NCBI GenBank assembly: GCA_037952775.1
Contig: JBANAY010000003.1
Span: 9,486,001 to 9,550,000, forward strand
Length of the DNA: 64,000 bases
Reading direction: 5' to 3'
Source of the DNA: Clonostachys chloroleuca
Lineage: Eukaryota > Ascomycota > Sordariomycetes > Hypocreales > Bionectriaceae
Positions 20,169 through 30,564 of the stretch are shown piece by piece; within the stretch, counting starts at the first letter, position 1, and every line of letters begins with the position of its first letter. The translations under genes were made by a program, and so were the position numbers. The notes below the pieces were generated by a model. The model made no database searches, was not told the origin of the DNA, and was given only the letters and a program-made list of their open reading frames with translations.

Positions 20169-21365
20169 ATGTCACTCTCATCTCTACGAGTCCTAGCCCG
20201 GCCGGCTTCCCAAAGTCTGGCCCGATCAGCTACCATCTCTCAACCTCATACTGTTGTTCGCTTTGCTAGCCAAATTTCACGCAAACAGAACCGGCTCCCA
20301 GCTGCCTACTATCGAGGCGGGACATCGCGGGCAATCTTCTTCAACAAGGATGACCTCCCGGCAGACCCCACCACCTGGAATTCAATCTTCCTTAGTAGCA
20401 TTGGAAGCCCTGATAGGTACGGGAGACAACTAGACGGTCTCGGAGGTGGAATCTCCAGCTTGTCGAAAGTTTGTGTCGTAGGGAAGAGCACGGAACCAGG
20501 CGCTGACGTGGATTATACGTTTGTGTCGCTGGGCATCAACAACACCAATGTTGATTACTCGAGCAACTGCGGCAATATGTCCGCCGCTGTTGGCCCCTAT
20601 GCAGTTGATACAGGCCTAATTCCAACATCCAAAGAACAGACCGAGGCTACTGTCCGTATCTTCAACACCAATACCAAGAAGATAATTGAGGCCGCATTCC
20701 CCGTGGTCGAGGGAGAAGCAGAAGCCCATGGAGACTATGCCATTGACGGTGTTGATGGAACAGCATCAAAAATAACTCTGCGCTTCCTGAGCCCGGCTGG
20801 TTCAAGGACAGGCAAACTTCTGCCTACCGGGAACGTGATTGATGAAATTGAAGGGATATCTCTCACTCTCATCGACGCGGGAAACCCGTGCTGCTTCGTG
20901 CCAGCACAGCATCTCGGCGTGGATGGAACCCTCACACCACAAGAGATTGACGCCCACCCTACGTTGAAGAAGCAGCTAGAAAATATCCGAGGGCAAGCTG
21001 CTGTCCGGATGGGCCTCGCTGAGACGACGGACAACGTTCCCGGAAGCGTCCCCAAAATTGCCATCGTTTCTGCGCCGACGGACGGATCAACGGACAGCAT
21101 CATTGTCCGTGCCATGTCTGTTGGGCAACCACACAAAGCCGTTCCCGTAACGGTAGCGCTTGCCGCGGCGGCAGCGGCAGAACTGCCCGACACTGTGATT
21201 CATGGGCTGGTGAGCCGAGGCAACGGCTCTGAGATGGTGATCAATCATGCTAGTGGTCAATTGGCTGTCACTGCTGATTTCGACAGCTCGGGAGACCTCA
21301 AGTCATGTACGGTGTTCCGCACTGCAAGAAGGCTCATGGAAGGACATGTCTTCTGGAAACAGTGA
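20169..21365 (+). CDS. PrpF-family isomerase with mitochondrial presequence (aconitate isomerase/OMA tautomerase-like)
   Basis: Single-exon gene for 398 residues of the PrpF family (PF04303). Family enzymes move a C=C bond or flip its geometry in tri- or dicarboxylates: PrpF (2-methylaconitate isomerase), LigU (4-oxalomesaconate tautomerase) and Adi1 (aconitate delta-isomerase of Ustilago itaconate synthesis). Residues 1-40 are rich in Arg, Ser and Ala with no acidic residue (MSLSSLRVLARPASQSLARS), a mitochondrial presequence absent from bacterial members. The catalytic domain begins near 42 (RLPAAYYRGGTSRAIFF). The conserved Lys100 (GGISSLSK) and Cys134 (SSNCGN) are present. It is divergent from an MFS gene over a palindrome shared with the aconitase/carrier promoter. 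Being intronless beside intron-rich genes, it could be of bacterial origin. Confidence 0.88.
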   Translation: MSLSSLRVLARPASQSLARSATISQPHTVVRFASQISRKQNRLPAAYYRGGTSRAIFFNKDDLPADPTTWNSIFLSSIGSPDRYGRQLDGLGGGISSLSKVCVVGKSTEPGADVDYTFVSLGINNTNVDYSSNCGNMSAAVGPYAVDTGLIPTSKEQTEATVRIFNTNTKKIIEAAFPVVEGEAEAHGDYAIDGVDGTASKITLRFLSPAGSRTGKLLPTGNVIDEIEGISLTLIDAGNPCCFVPAQHLGVDGTLTPQEIDAHPTLKKQLENIRGQAAVRMGLAETTDNVPGSVPKIAIVSAPTDGSTDSIIVRAMSVGQPHKAVPVTVALAAAAAAELPDTVIHGLVSRGNGSEMVINHASGQLAVTADFDSSGDLKSCTVFRTARRLMEGHVFWKQ

Positions 21366-21520
21366 TGGAGTTGTAGAAATTGTGCCGGATGAAGGTCGCC
21401 GTATGGGGAGAGGTTATCCATTGCCAAATAATGTATTAGTGTGACGATTTATAGCAAAAAGAAGAGTTTCATTTATTCATCACTAATAATCAATCATGAT
21501 CGTTAATCATAACAAAAAAA

Positions 21521-22765
21521 TTACCCCGAAGAACCAACAACCGTATTGACCAAGCCCAACATTCTCCCAACAGCCACAATCCTCATCACGGTCTCGGCAC
21601 TCTCCCTCGTGAGTTTCTCTGCCTCCATCACGGCATCCTCCAGAGTTGTTGGACGCTGAAGGATACAAGTAAAGGCATCGATGCCCACGTCGTAGTTCAC
21701 GCGAGCCCCTGGGCCGATCGTCCCGGCAATGGCAATGACAGGAAGTTGGTGTCTCTTTGCGCGTCGGGCAATCTCACCCGGGATCTTGCCCCGTGGAGTT
21801 TGATCATCAATACCGCCCTCGGCGGTGAGGACAAGGTCACAATTGTCAAAGAGGCTGTCAAGGTCAATATACTCCATGATGACCTCGTATCGGGGCCGGA
21901 GGCGTGTACCAAGAAGACGTAAGCCTGTCCCCAGGCCTCCGGAGGCACCACCACCAGGCGCAGTACGGATCTTCTCATCGCCGAGGATTATGCCCGCGAT
22001 ATGTGCCAGTGCCTCCATGGCGGTAGAAAGGCGCCGAGTCTGCTCAGGCGTGGCACCCTTCTGCGGCCCGAAGACGGAAGCGACCCCTTGAGGGCCGCAT
22101 AGAACGTTGTCCCAATTGACAGCTGCCTCGATCTGTACATGTTTAATGCGCGGGTCTACTCGTGAGAGATCGATAGATGCAAGATCTACAAGGGACTCGC
22201 CACCCATGGCCACAGGAATCTCCAGCCCCTGGGAGTCATGGAGACGGGCACCCAAGGCTTGGAGCATGCCAGCACCGCCATCACAAGTCCCAGAGTCGCC
22301 ACACCCAATCAAGATGCGGTCTACCCCATGACTCAAGGCGGCCAGGATCAATTCTCCGACCCCGAAGGTTGTCGTCAGGCTAGGGCTGCGCCGATCAGAG
22401 GGTACAAGGCTGAGACCTGCAGCAGCTGCCATTTCGATCACTGCTGCGCGTGGCGAAGTGGTAGTGGCAGTCAGGGCGTCCGACTGTGGACCAAGAATCC
22501 CAAAGAATGACATGATCGGCTCGCTAATAGGGCCCGTCACGCAAACTTTGTGGATATCGCCTCCTGTAATGGCGACGAGGGAGCGGGTAAAACCCTCCCC
22601 ACCGTCGACGAGAGGTACTTTGCGGACCTCGGCAGTGGGCTCAACTGCCAAGATTCCTGCTTCGATGCTGTCGGCAGCAGTATCTGGCTCTAAGCTCCCT
22701 TTGAAGCCAGAAGGACAGACAAGAACTCGCATATTTGGCGGTGTGGGTACGCGGAGCTGTGTCAT
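21521..22765 (-). CDS. glycerate kinase (bacterial GlxK type)
   Basis: Single-exon gene for 414 residues of the glycerate kinase family PF02595, which phosphorylates D-glycerate, usually to 2-phosphoglycerate. Visible family motifs are PSGFKGSL at about residue 18, VPLVDGGEGF, GCGDSGTCDGGAGMLQALG, and the C-terminal TAEGGIDDQTPRGKIPGEIARRA. Length and organisation match bacterial GlxK/GarK and their fungal homologues. It ends 155 bp from the PrpF stop (convergent) and no TCGGA-N4-TCCGA site is visible in its own promoter, so membership of the cluster is less certain than for its neighbours. If it belongs, glycerate would be a pathway product; otherwise it is a general salvage enzyme. Confidence 0.9.
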   Translation of the reverse strand: MTQLRVPTPPNMRVLVCPSGFKGSLEPDTAADSIEAGILAVEPTAEVRKVPLVDGGEGFTRSLVAITGGDIHKVCVTGPISEPIMSFFGILGPQSDALTATTTSPRAAVIEMAAAAGLSLVPSDRRSPSLTTTFGVGELILAALSHGVDRILIGCGDSGTCDGGAGMLQALGARLHDSQGLEIPVAMGGESLVDLASIDLSRVDPRIKHVQIEAAVNWDNVLCGPQGVASVFGPQKGATPEQTRRLSTAMEALAHIAGIILGDEKIRTAPGGGASGGLGTGLRLLGTRLRPRYEVIMEYIDLDSLFDNCDLVLTAEGGIDDQTPRGKIPGEIARRAKRHQLPVIAIAGTIGPGARVNYDVGIDAFTCILQRPTTLEDAVMEAEKLTRESAETVMRIVAVGRMLGLVNTVVGSSG

Positions 22766-24595
22766 GATGAGGAGATGGGTAAGGAAGAGGTAAAGCTGGT
22801 CTAGAACCAGGAAAAAGGGTACAGAGGAAAGGCTATAGCGAGTGGGATGGGATCAAATTATGCAAGGGACAATTTGAAGATAGCGAATGACAAACAGAGC
22901 GAATGTAATTGATACTCAGCGAGTGTGTGTGAATTGAGTTGATGTACTATGATCAACAGCTACTAGAAGCTGGGAAGAGGAGGAGGTTATTATACTTTAT
23001 TTCTCAAGCCCTACAAGTTTTGAGATTTGGCTGGTAGTTCACGTCAGGTTAGCACTCTCCCGGCTCTCTTTCCCGGGCTTGGATGCCAAACTTGCTCGAT
23101 GGGCTAATTTTACGCTGCTTGAGTGGCTTAGAGCTGTGACAGGATCTTGGAGGGGGGCGTTTGGAGGCCCAGCCATCGAGCTCAAGTTTCTGCGAACACT
23201 AGCTTCCCGGTTGCCTCATGGAAAAGAACCATCATGGCCCCTTTCCCTTCTGCCGGGCCCTACTCAGCAACTAACCGCAGGGAACCTCGAGTGGGTGTCA
23301 ATGGTGCCTGAACTGGATGCATGGTGTCTACGATACAGACCAAATTCTTGGCAAGGATCACGCGACCTATGTACAACTAGGGAAATGTCACCGACTTTTC
23401 ATGTGGTTTCGGGGGAATTAGGGTTCCACGTCATGGAGGAGGTTTGGGTATTCTCAGCCCTGTGTCGACCAACGTCTAGCTGCCGAAGCTCCATGGAAAA
23501 TCCTGCTCAGCCTCCTTGGGTTGCGTCGCCGCCAAGATGGTGGCTTGTAGGTATTTCGTGTTTCAGCCAGAGGCCGGCAGAGGCCATCAAGAGTGAATTT
23601 AAGCTTGTTTTTGGTGTGTGTGGGGGTGGGTCAGCGAGCTCTCTCCTCCCTCTGGTCTGGTCCGAGGTGAAGCACTTACCATCGGTTAGGGACAAGGGCC
23701 CGGATGTGCTAGACAGCATGAATGGTGACGGTGTAATTCATGCTGGGCTCTTTACCGAGAAGGGACAAGGCAGATAAGGTCTACAGTAGCTGAAATAAGG
23801 TCCGACGCGTGTCTATCTCAGCCTCTCCTTGGCAGCTGCTCCAATGAGTGCCGTCCACGACAGCATCCATGCTTATTTTTAGCCACATAGGACCTTGAGC
23901 TAGGTAATTCTTATCAGATGGCACGGGAGTTGTGTGGGAGGGAATATGTGTGATAGCCATGCCCCGATATGCGGGTACTGCGTTGTTGATCACTACACAG
24001 CCACACTCATGACGCCAAATCAACGACGCTATCCTGCTCTCCAGACGAATAAAGTTGCAAGAAATTCATAGAGGCTAGGAAGAGCCTTGTTTGATAGGTC
24101 CCTTTGGGTGATGAATGTCGACTCTCATCCCTGCTTCCACCACAACCCGATGGCCCCCACAACACGAATCTCCTGATCGGCCCGTTGGAGGCCGCCAAGA
24201 TTGAGTATCTTGAATTCTGTTGTTTCAGCCACTTGGCGAGCTGTGAGTGAATTTGTTGCCAAGAAGCCTTGAGGCTGGGCAGGCGCCCACCACCGTCATT
24301 TCTCGTGTTCAGTTCGAGTTATGTCCTTGTCCTGAATCTAAGCCCTGGCTGCGTACGAATCATCGCCTAAGGATGACTTTCATGATTTCAAAGTGCTTTT
24401 GCAAGCCATAGGAGATCCACATCTCAAGCCTAATAAGATCTTGTAGTAGGATATAGGATTATCACTTCCAGATGTCATTCTCTCGTTGTCTCATGTTTGC
24501 ATGCTATTCTTTTAGCGTGAAGTCTTGTCACTCGCTTGGTTTTTTTGTCAATCGCTCAAAATATCGACGGTATTCTCCCTTTTTATTTGTGAAAA
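22766..24595. other. long intergenic region, no supported gene
   Basis: It contains a 232-codon open frame on the plus strand (23079-23777), but this lacks recognisable motifs or hydrophobic/charged patterning and is Trp/Pro-rich as in chance frames, so I do not call it. The last 120 bp act as promoter/5' UTR of the DHA1 transporter. Confidence 0.45.
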
Positions 24596-26759
24596 ATGCG
24601 GCCAAGTCGTTCGCTATCAGTAGCCACGTCGAAGTCATCACTTTGGCGCTACTGGAATGTAAATAACACTGGCGAGTATGAACGATCTTTACATAGATTT
24701 CCTTGGTTATCGAATGATATTGGGGAAGGGATTAGAGAGAATACTTATGAAGCTCCCAGGGAGCCTCCTTCGTTAGAGTCACTCTACCAAGACTCGTGGC
24801 CACTACGCCCCGAGCCTTGCCAGGACGCAGGTGATGTCCGGGTGCTGCGCGTGGCGGATCTGGAAACGGACTCTCTTCAGCAGCCACCAGAAAACTGCAT
24901 TGAAGTGTCTTCCCAATATAACTATGATGCCGAATCTGGCCGAGCATTCAATGGCGATTATCAAGCTGATTCAGGGGATGAAGACGGTTCTGAGCCGCTG
25001 GAGGATCCTAATCTGGTACGTGAGCGACATTGCCATGCAGTGATCTAAAAAGCCTCAGTGCATCGAGGAATATCTACGTACAATTTTCATACTCACATCT
25101 CCCATTCTAGGTAACTTGGTGCGGTAAGGATGACCCCGACAATCCACATAACTGGCCGCGGCACAAGAAATGGTCCGCAACGCTCTTGGTATCTTGCTTC
25201 ACCTTCATCTCGCCTGTCTCGTCCACCATGCTAGCGCCTGCTCTTCCAGCGCTGGCCGATGAGTTCAAGACCTCCTCCGGGATCGAGACATACCTTATCA
25301 TGTCTATATTCCTGCTGGCATATGCCGTTGGCCCTTTTATATTGGCACCTCTGTCAGAAATGTACGGTCGCGTGGTAGTTCTTCAAGCAGCCAACATGGT
25401 ATTTCTGATCTTCAATACTGTTTGCGGATTTTCTCAGACGAAGGCCCAAATTCTCGCCTTCCGTTTTCTCAGCGGCTTAGGAGGGGCCGCACCACAGGCT
25501 GTAAGTCTTTCGCTCTTTGGCATTTGACATTCATTCATATTGAATTAGTATTTATGTTGATGTTTTCAGCTGGGAGGTGGTGTACTTAGTGATTGCTGGA
25601 GAGCGGAGGAGCGAGGAAGCGCTACGGCTGTCTACAGCTTGGCACCCTTCCTTGGCCCGGCCATTGGTCCTATCGGTATGGTTCCTCTACTACCAGCCTT
25701 CCCGTATTATACAAGAAAACTGACCATTACAGCTGGTGGATACCTCGTTCAGTATCTCAATTGGCGTTGGATCTTTTGGGTCGTCTCCATTGCCGACGCC
25801 GTAGTTCAGATTCTTGCCTTTCTCTTTTTGCCCGAGACTTACCCACCCAAGATTCTCGCCAAAAGGGCGAAGAAGCTACGAAAAAGCTCCGGCAATAAAG
25901 ACCTACATACAGAGTACGATCGCCCTGATCGAAGCTTCATCAAGATCCTTCTGAACAATCTCGAGCGTCCATTTGTTATGTTATTCACCCAGCCCACCAT
26001 CCAACTCACTGGGCTCTATCGAGCCTACTTGTATGGGCTCATGTATCTTGTGTAAGTCTACCATCCTCATTCAACACTACGAACACGGACAAAGGACTCA
26101 CACACATACACAGCCTTGCATCATTTCCCATGGTCTGGGAGGAAAAGTACGACCAAGAACCAGGCCGAGCCAGTCTCAACTATTTGTCATTGGGCATAGG
26201 ATTCGTCATTGGACTGCAGGTATCTGGTCCGATGATTGACAAGGTATGTAAAAGCAACAGAACTTACAATTTCACTTGAGCTGGCGGCTAATCATTCTTG
26301 AACATATATTAGGTCTACAAGAAGCTCAAGGTTCACTATAACCACCCTGGCCGCCCCGAATTTCGCGTTCCCCTCATGTTTCCCACAGCTATCATTGCAC
26401 CTGGAGGCCTTCTATTGTATGGCATCTCGGCACACTTCAAGACACACTGGATCGTCCCCAATATTGGAGCGGCGATATTCGCTGGAGGCTTGATTCTTTC
26501 GTTTCAATGTGCCCAGACGTATGTCGTCGACTCGTACGAGCGTTACGCCGCCAGTGCTACAGGCGCTGCTGCCTTCATCCGCACCATGGCAGGCTTCAGC
26601 TTTCCCCTTTTTGCACCAGGCCTCTACAAGGCCGTGGGAGTGGCTGTCGGAAACGGAATATTGGCCGGCATTGCTGCTGTCATTTGCTTAGCTGCACCGG
26701 CAGTTATGTGGAAGTACGGTGAAAGGATTCGAGCTCGAAGCCAATACTGTGCTGGCTGA
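24596..26759 (+). CDS. MFS multidrug transporter (DHA1, 12 TM)
   Basis: Six exons (24596-25015, 25111-25500, 25570-25675, 25733-26051, 26114-26243, 26313-26759) encode 603 residues. An N-terminal hydrophilic tail of about 140 residues, rich in Glu/Asp, precedes DDPDNPHNWPRHKKW, the hallmark entry to helix 1 in fungal drug:H+ antiporter-1 proteins (polyamine/fluconazole-type exporters). Further signatures are LAYAVGPFILAPLSEMYGR (motif A), FRFLSGLGGAAPQALGGGVL, YSLAPFLGPAIGPIAGGYL (motif C of drug efflux carriers) and NWRWIFWV. It is expected at the plasma membrane. No adjacent biosynthetic gene suggests a substrate. Confidence 0.9.
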
Positions 26760-27407
26760 GTAGCATCATATTGGTCAAGTATAAGAGATTGAATTATTGC
26801 GACATGATTCAACAATGAATCTGATGAACGACTGGGTACAATAGCAACCCTGATGGAGCTTTTCTCCCCTCGATGTACTTGTATGTCTGTCTTTTTGAGT
26901 TGCCTTCTGCTTTCCTTGTTATTATGATGGAAGTGTCATCAAGCTCTCGAGATGCGAGCCGCTCAATCTTTGGTACATTTATTCCAATCAATGGAATGAT
27001 TGATCCATCCACCTCATGATTTTACGAAATGCTTAGACTTTCTGATGTGGTTTTATTGTCTGAATCACTTTTCATTTCTTTCTTCGATCAATAGACTATC
27101 TTCTTAACCTCTTTTATGTAATGGACGATTGATTGTGATTATATCCCTGTCTTCAGAACCCCATGGGATACGAGATATTGATCTAACCTGTAGCGAACTC
27201 TCTTTTCAGCGTAATTTAGATTTGGCAGGGCTTGCTATTGGAATCTTCAAGGCTGAGATTATTTACTTTATGTTCAAACTATAGAGGAGATCACCAAGTA
27301 TCATTTCAGCAGCTCAAATCTATTATGCACATGCCAGTTTCTGGTTGAAACGCGGTGTGAGCAATACCATGAGCTCAGTCCAGGGTCTGCCCCTCGATTG
27401 AATAGTC
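26760..27407. other. intergenic, convergent 3' ends
   Basis: AT-rich spacer between the transporter and the minus-strand F-box-type gene. Nothing coding is seen. Confidence 0.55.
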
Positions 27408-28780
27408 TTAATCATCCATAACATCATGCAACGCGTTCCATTCCCATTTCGTGACGATAGGCGGGTTGCATATGACCCCTACTCCGCGAGGCCGAAACTC
27501 TTCCTGAAGTCGCTTGATTCTGTCCCACGGGTACACTGGATCAATACGGGTTGCTGGGATGTTTTGCTGGCAGATGATTTCGAACTGCTTCAGGGAAAGG
27601 TTTCTGGCCAGTGCACCCTGAATAAGCCGCCGTACCCATGTTTCATCGTCGGACTTGAACTGGCCGTGCCTCTGCCGATACATGTCGCGACGCGCATCAT
27701 ACGTGAGCCTTTTGAAATTCGGGGCGGCAACCAGATCTACGTCAGTCTCTTGGAATATCGGGTCGATATCTCCGAAATGCCACCTCGAGACTGTGAGCTC
27801 TTCGAGGGCTGTGAAGTCGGATGTATCCAATGAATCTTCAATGGGGACTCTGGCACCCATGGAGCAAACCTTTATGATCTTGAGGGTTTCTTTATGTTTG
27901 CGCAGCATTTGTAGTATCTCAGGTAGAGCCAGCTGTCCGCTATGATTCCGTGAGCGTTTAAACTCATCGAAGACAAAAGTCGTCAACATTGAGGGCCAGT
28001 CGATGAGAGTATTCAGGTGGTGTGCTTTTGCTTTAATATCAACGAGAAACAGTTGGTCGAAAGTCGCCTTCTAATGGCTTTGTGGTCAGTCCCCGTCCAC
28101 CACGAGTTGTTACGGTTAGCTTAAAAGGGACTCGTATCTACCGTTGTTTCTAGTCTTTGCAACGTTCCATGTTCGGCAGAAGCGCCGGAAAGGCGGAGTG
28201 TTTGCAGAGCCCTAAATTCGACTTGGTTGACAAGCGGGAATACCTCAAGGTCGTTTATATAACCGGTAAGCTCGAGATGGGCTAGTTTGGGCATATGTAG
28301 GGCGGCCTGTTGAAGAACAAGCCATGATGGATCGCCAAGAATGGCTGAGAGAGGCCCGTTGAAATCCAGGGTATTGACTTCGGTCAGGAGTGGAACTAAG
28401 TTATCTGCAAAGTAGGCGAGCGCTTCAGACGAGTCGTCACCCGGATATCCCGCGTAGATGGACAGGTTCTGACAGTATCCGGGAATCAACGGGTTCATCC
28501 GCATAATATTGTGAAGGTGAGTTACGGATGCAATTGTAGGGGGCCTTCTCCAGCTATCAACTCGTGGGCCGAGGCGGATAGTCTGATAATTGAATTTCAA
28601 ACAACTGCTATAGAATCGCTTGCACACGGAGGATAGCCTCCGGCATATTTTCAGATCGTAGCTTGCGAAGTCAGACCTTGCGGCAAAATCCCAGTTGGGA
28701 AGCTGAGCAGCATGCCGGAGGATTTCGGTAAGCAATTCGTTTGGGAGGCCCAGTATTGGGGGCTGTTGAAGAGTGCTCAT
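27408..28780 (-). CDS. F-box-domain protein
   Basis: Two exons (28780-28142, 28070-27408) encode 433 residues. The start, ILGLPNELLTEILRHA, is a standard F-box helix, and SSVCKRFYSSCLKF completes the domain, which binds Skp1 in SCF ubiquitin ligases. The remainder has leucine-rich patches (LAHLELTGYINDLEVFPL, FRALQTLRLSG, FTALEELTVSRWHFG) that resemble the irregular leucine-rich repeats of fungal F-box proteins. The target is unknown. A second F-box-type gene follows on the same strand 395 bp upstream; the two differ in sequence and are not recent copies. Confidence 0.8.
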
Positions 28781-29175
28781 TGTGGCAGTTGGAAGTAAGA
28801 CGTAACTAAAACCAAGCTGCTGAGCGAAATGCGAGATTGGTTGCGGGGGATAGCCAGTGATTTAAATACTTATTCTTACTCTCGGATCGACGGCAACCGA
28901 CTTGGAATGCCCCACATGAGGAGAGCACGTTTTGGTCGTATCGTCTCACTCTTCTTCAGCAGGGGTAGGGTGGAACAGCATCGTAGTCAGAGACAACGGA
29001 TGTGTTCTTTAAGCTGAGAATATCGTGGATGATAAAGTGATAGAATCGACAGCGTGGCAGAAGCTGGATATTAACATGCTCTATCAAGCTGACAAATTCT
29101 TTTACCATCCTGCTCAACAGCACCTAATGCTAATACATAACATGCATAGCGGCAACACGGTGAGGTCGTCACTTT
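28781..29175. other. intergenic spacer
   Basis: Promoter of the F-box gene at 27408-28780 and 3' region of the next gene. No motif or gene is evident. Confidence 0.5.
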
Positions 29176-30564
29176 CTAGACACGAGCAAGGACTGTGTTG
29201 AAGTTGTCCTCCTCTTGGTCATCAACGTGAGCAGGATCTCTTGAATTATACCCCCATGCTGCCCAATTAGCACTCCCCCTCGGGTAGTCAAAGTAGCACC
29301 ATCCTCCCAATCTTGCCTCACATTGGACCCCGCGCTCCCGCAAAGCCAACATTAACCTTCCACCTGGTACCTTCGCATCCGGCCGCGTCTCCGGCCTCAC
29401 GCCGACGGCAAAGCCGTATAAATAAACCCATTTCAGAGCAGGAAATAGGTTCTTATCCGTAATGAAATCCTGTACCAAAGCAACCAGCGCGTGATTGACG
29501 TGGCCTGCCCGGTTCAACTTGACATAGTCTCCTTGACCCAAGGCATCGCCTTCTGTATACTCTGCGCCAGTTCGCTGATCAAGCACCAGGATCTCCAGAC
29601 TCTCACGAGAACCAAGCAGTAAGCGTCTCCAAGCTGCAAAAGTTGCTTCTTCGGCACGAGTCGACCAAGAGTATTGCATCATATACTCATCATACGATTC
29701 GTCCACTTCAAAATAACCATCTTCGGGGTCGGAATCTCCTTGATTGCGGGGATCCCTCGCAGGTGAACAAAGAAAGAGGTGTTTCAATTTCGGTAGATCA
29801 AGCTCTACATCGTCAGGCAAGAACCCACCCATTGGTCGAGGAATCAACACCCCTTCATGCAAGCTGCCATAGTCAGGCTTCCCATTCCACATTTTTCCAA
29901 TCTCCTCCTCCGGGAGGGGGTCGTATCTGCCCCATCCATCCTCACCAGGGCAGATAGGCCTGTCAAGCAACCCGACCTCCAGGCGTTCGAGAGTGGAGCT
30001 AGATTTCATTATCCACTTGACGATGTTTCGTGGGATATGCCCGAATAGCCTCGCGAACCGAAGTCTCGGGAGGCTTGGCCACGTAATCTCATGCTCGGGG
30101 ATCTCTTCAAAATCCGCCTTTGGATCCGTTCCGTGCAGTTCAAGTGTCTCAAGATTTTGGAAGAAGGACAGAATAATGCCGCATAGTGGCCCTTCGGGAT
30201 TCACAACGGTGCAGAGGTGTGTAACACGGCTGCAGGCCACTTGAAGCCGAGCAGGGTCATTATTGTAGCGTTCCTGTAACATCTTGCAGAATTTCTCTCC
30301 TGTCAGTTGACACTGATGGTAGTTATCCGTGCCTGCCATGATCGGTCTGGGGTGTCGCTTAGCCGCTGGAATAAAATGCGGTGGCACGTCGAGATCCCAC
30401 ATGTAGTGATAATCGCTCTGGTGAAATTCAAGAAAGGACCAAAGCTCAGGCTCAGCAGCATTCATCAGGTGACGACACGTCAAACTGAGTCGGCAGAGGT
30501 CACCGTCGCAGAGATTTCTCATTACGCGTGACAGTAATACCCTGGGAAGTGTTGTAAGAGACAT
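29176..30564 (-). CDS. F-box-like protein
   Basis: Intronless gene for 462 residues. The N-terminus TLPRVLLSRVMRNLCDGDLCRLSLTCRHL fits an F-box (short form: L-P-x-x-L through L-x-x-T-C-R). Following segments (FQNLETLELHGTD, LPRLRFARLFGHIP, SSTLERLEVGLLDRP, LDLPKLKHLFLCSPA) look like degenerate leucine-rich repeats, followed by an acidic loop and a conserved C-terminal region with WVYLYGFAVGV. This layout is common in fungal substrate receptors of SCF ligases. The substrate is not known. Confidence 0.75.
   Translation of the reverse strand: MSLTTLPRVLLSRVMRNLCDGDLCRLSLTCRHLMNAAEPELWSFLEFHQSDYHYMWDLDVPPHFIPAAKRHPRPIMAGTDNYHQCQLTGEKFCKMLQERYNNDPARLQVACSRVTHLCTVVNPEGPLCGIILSFFQNLETLELHGTDPKADFEEIPEHEITWPSLPRLRFARLFGHIPRNIVKWIMKSSSTLERLEVGLLDRPICPGEDGWGRYDPLPEEEIGKMWNGKPDYGSLHEGVLIPRPMGGFLPDDVELDLPKLKHLFLCSPARDPRNQGDSDPEDGYFEVDESYDEYMMQYSWSTRAEEATFAAWRRLLLGSRESLEILVLDQRTGAEYTEGDALGQGDYVKLNRAGHVNHALVALVQDFITDKNLFPALKWVYLYGFAVGVRPETRPDAKVPGGRLMLALRERGVQCEARLGGWCYFDYPRGSANWAAWGYNSRDPAHVDDQEEDNFNTVLARV

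Noticed and set aside
23079..23777. 232-codon open frame in the 22.8-24.6 kb gap
   Set aside because: No recognisable motif, odd Trp/Pro/Ser-rich composition and no intron structure; likely a chance frame, though a translated search would settle it.
27408..30564. The two F-box-type genes as a recent tandem duplication
   Set aside because: Their sequences differ throughout and one has an intron while the other has none.
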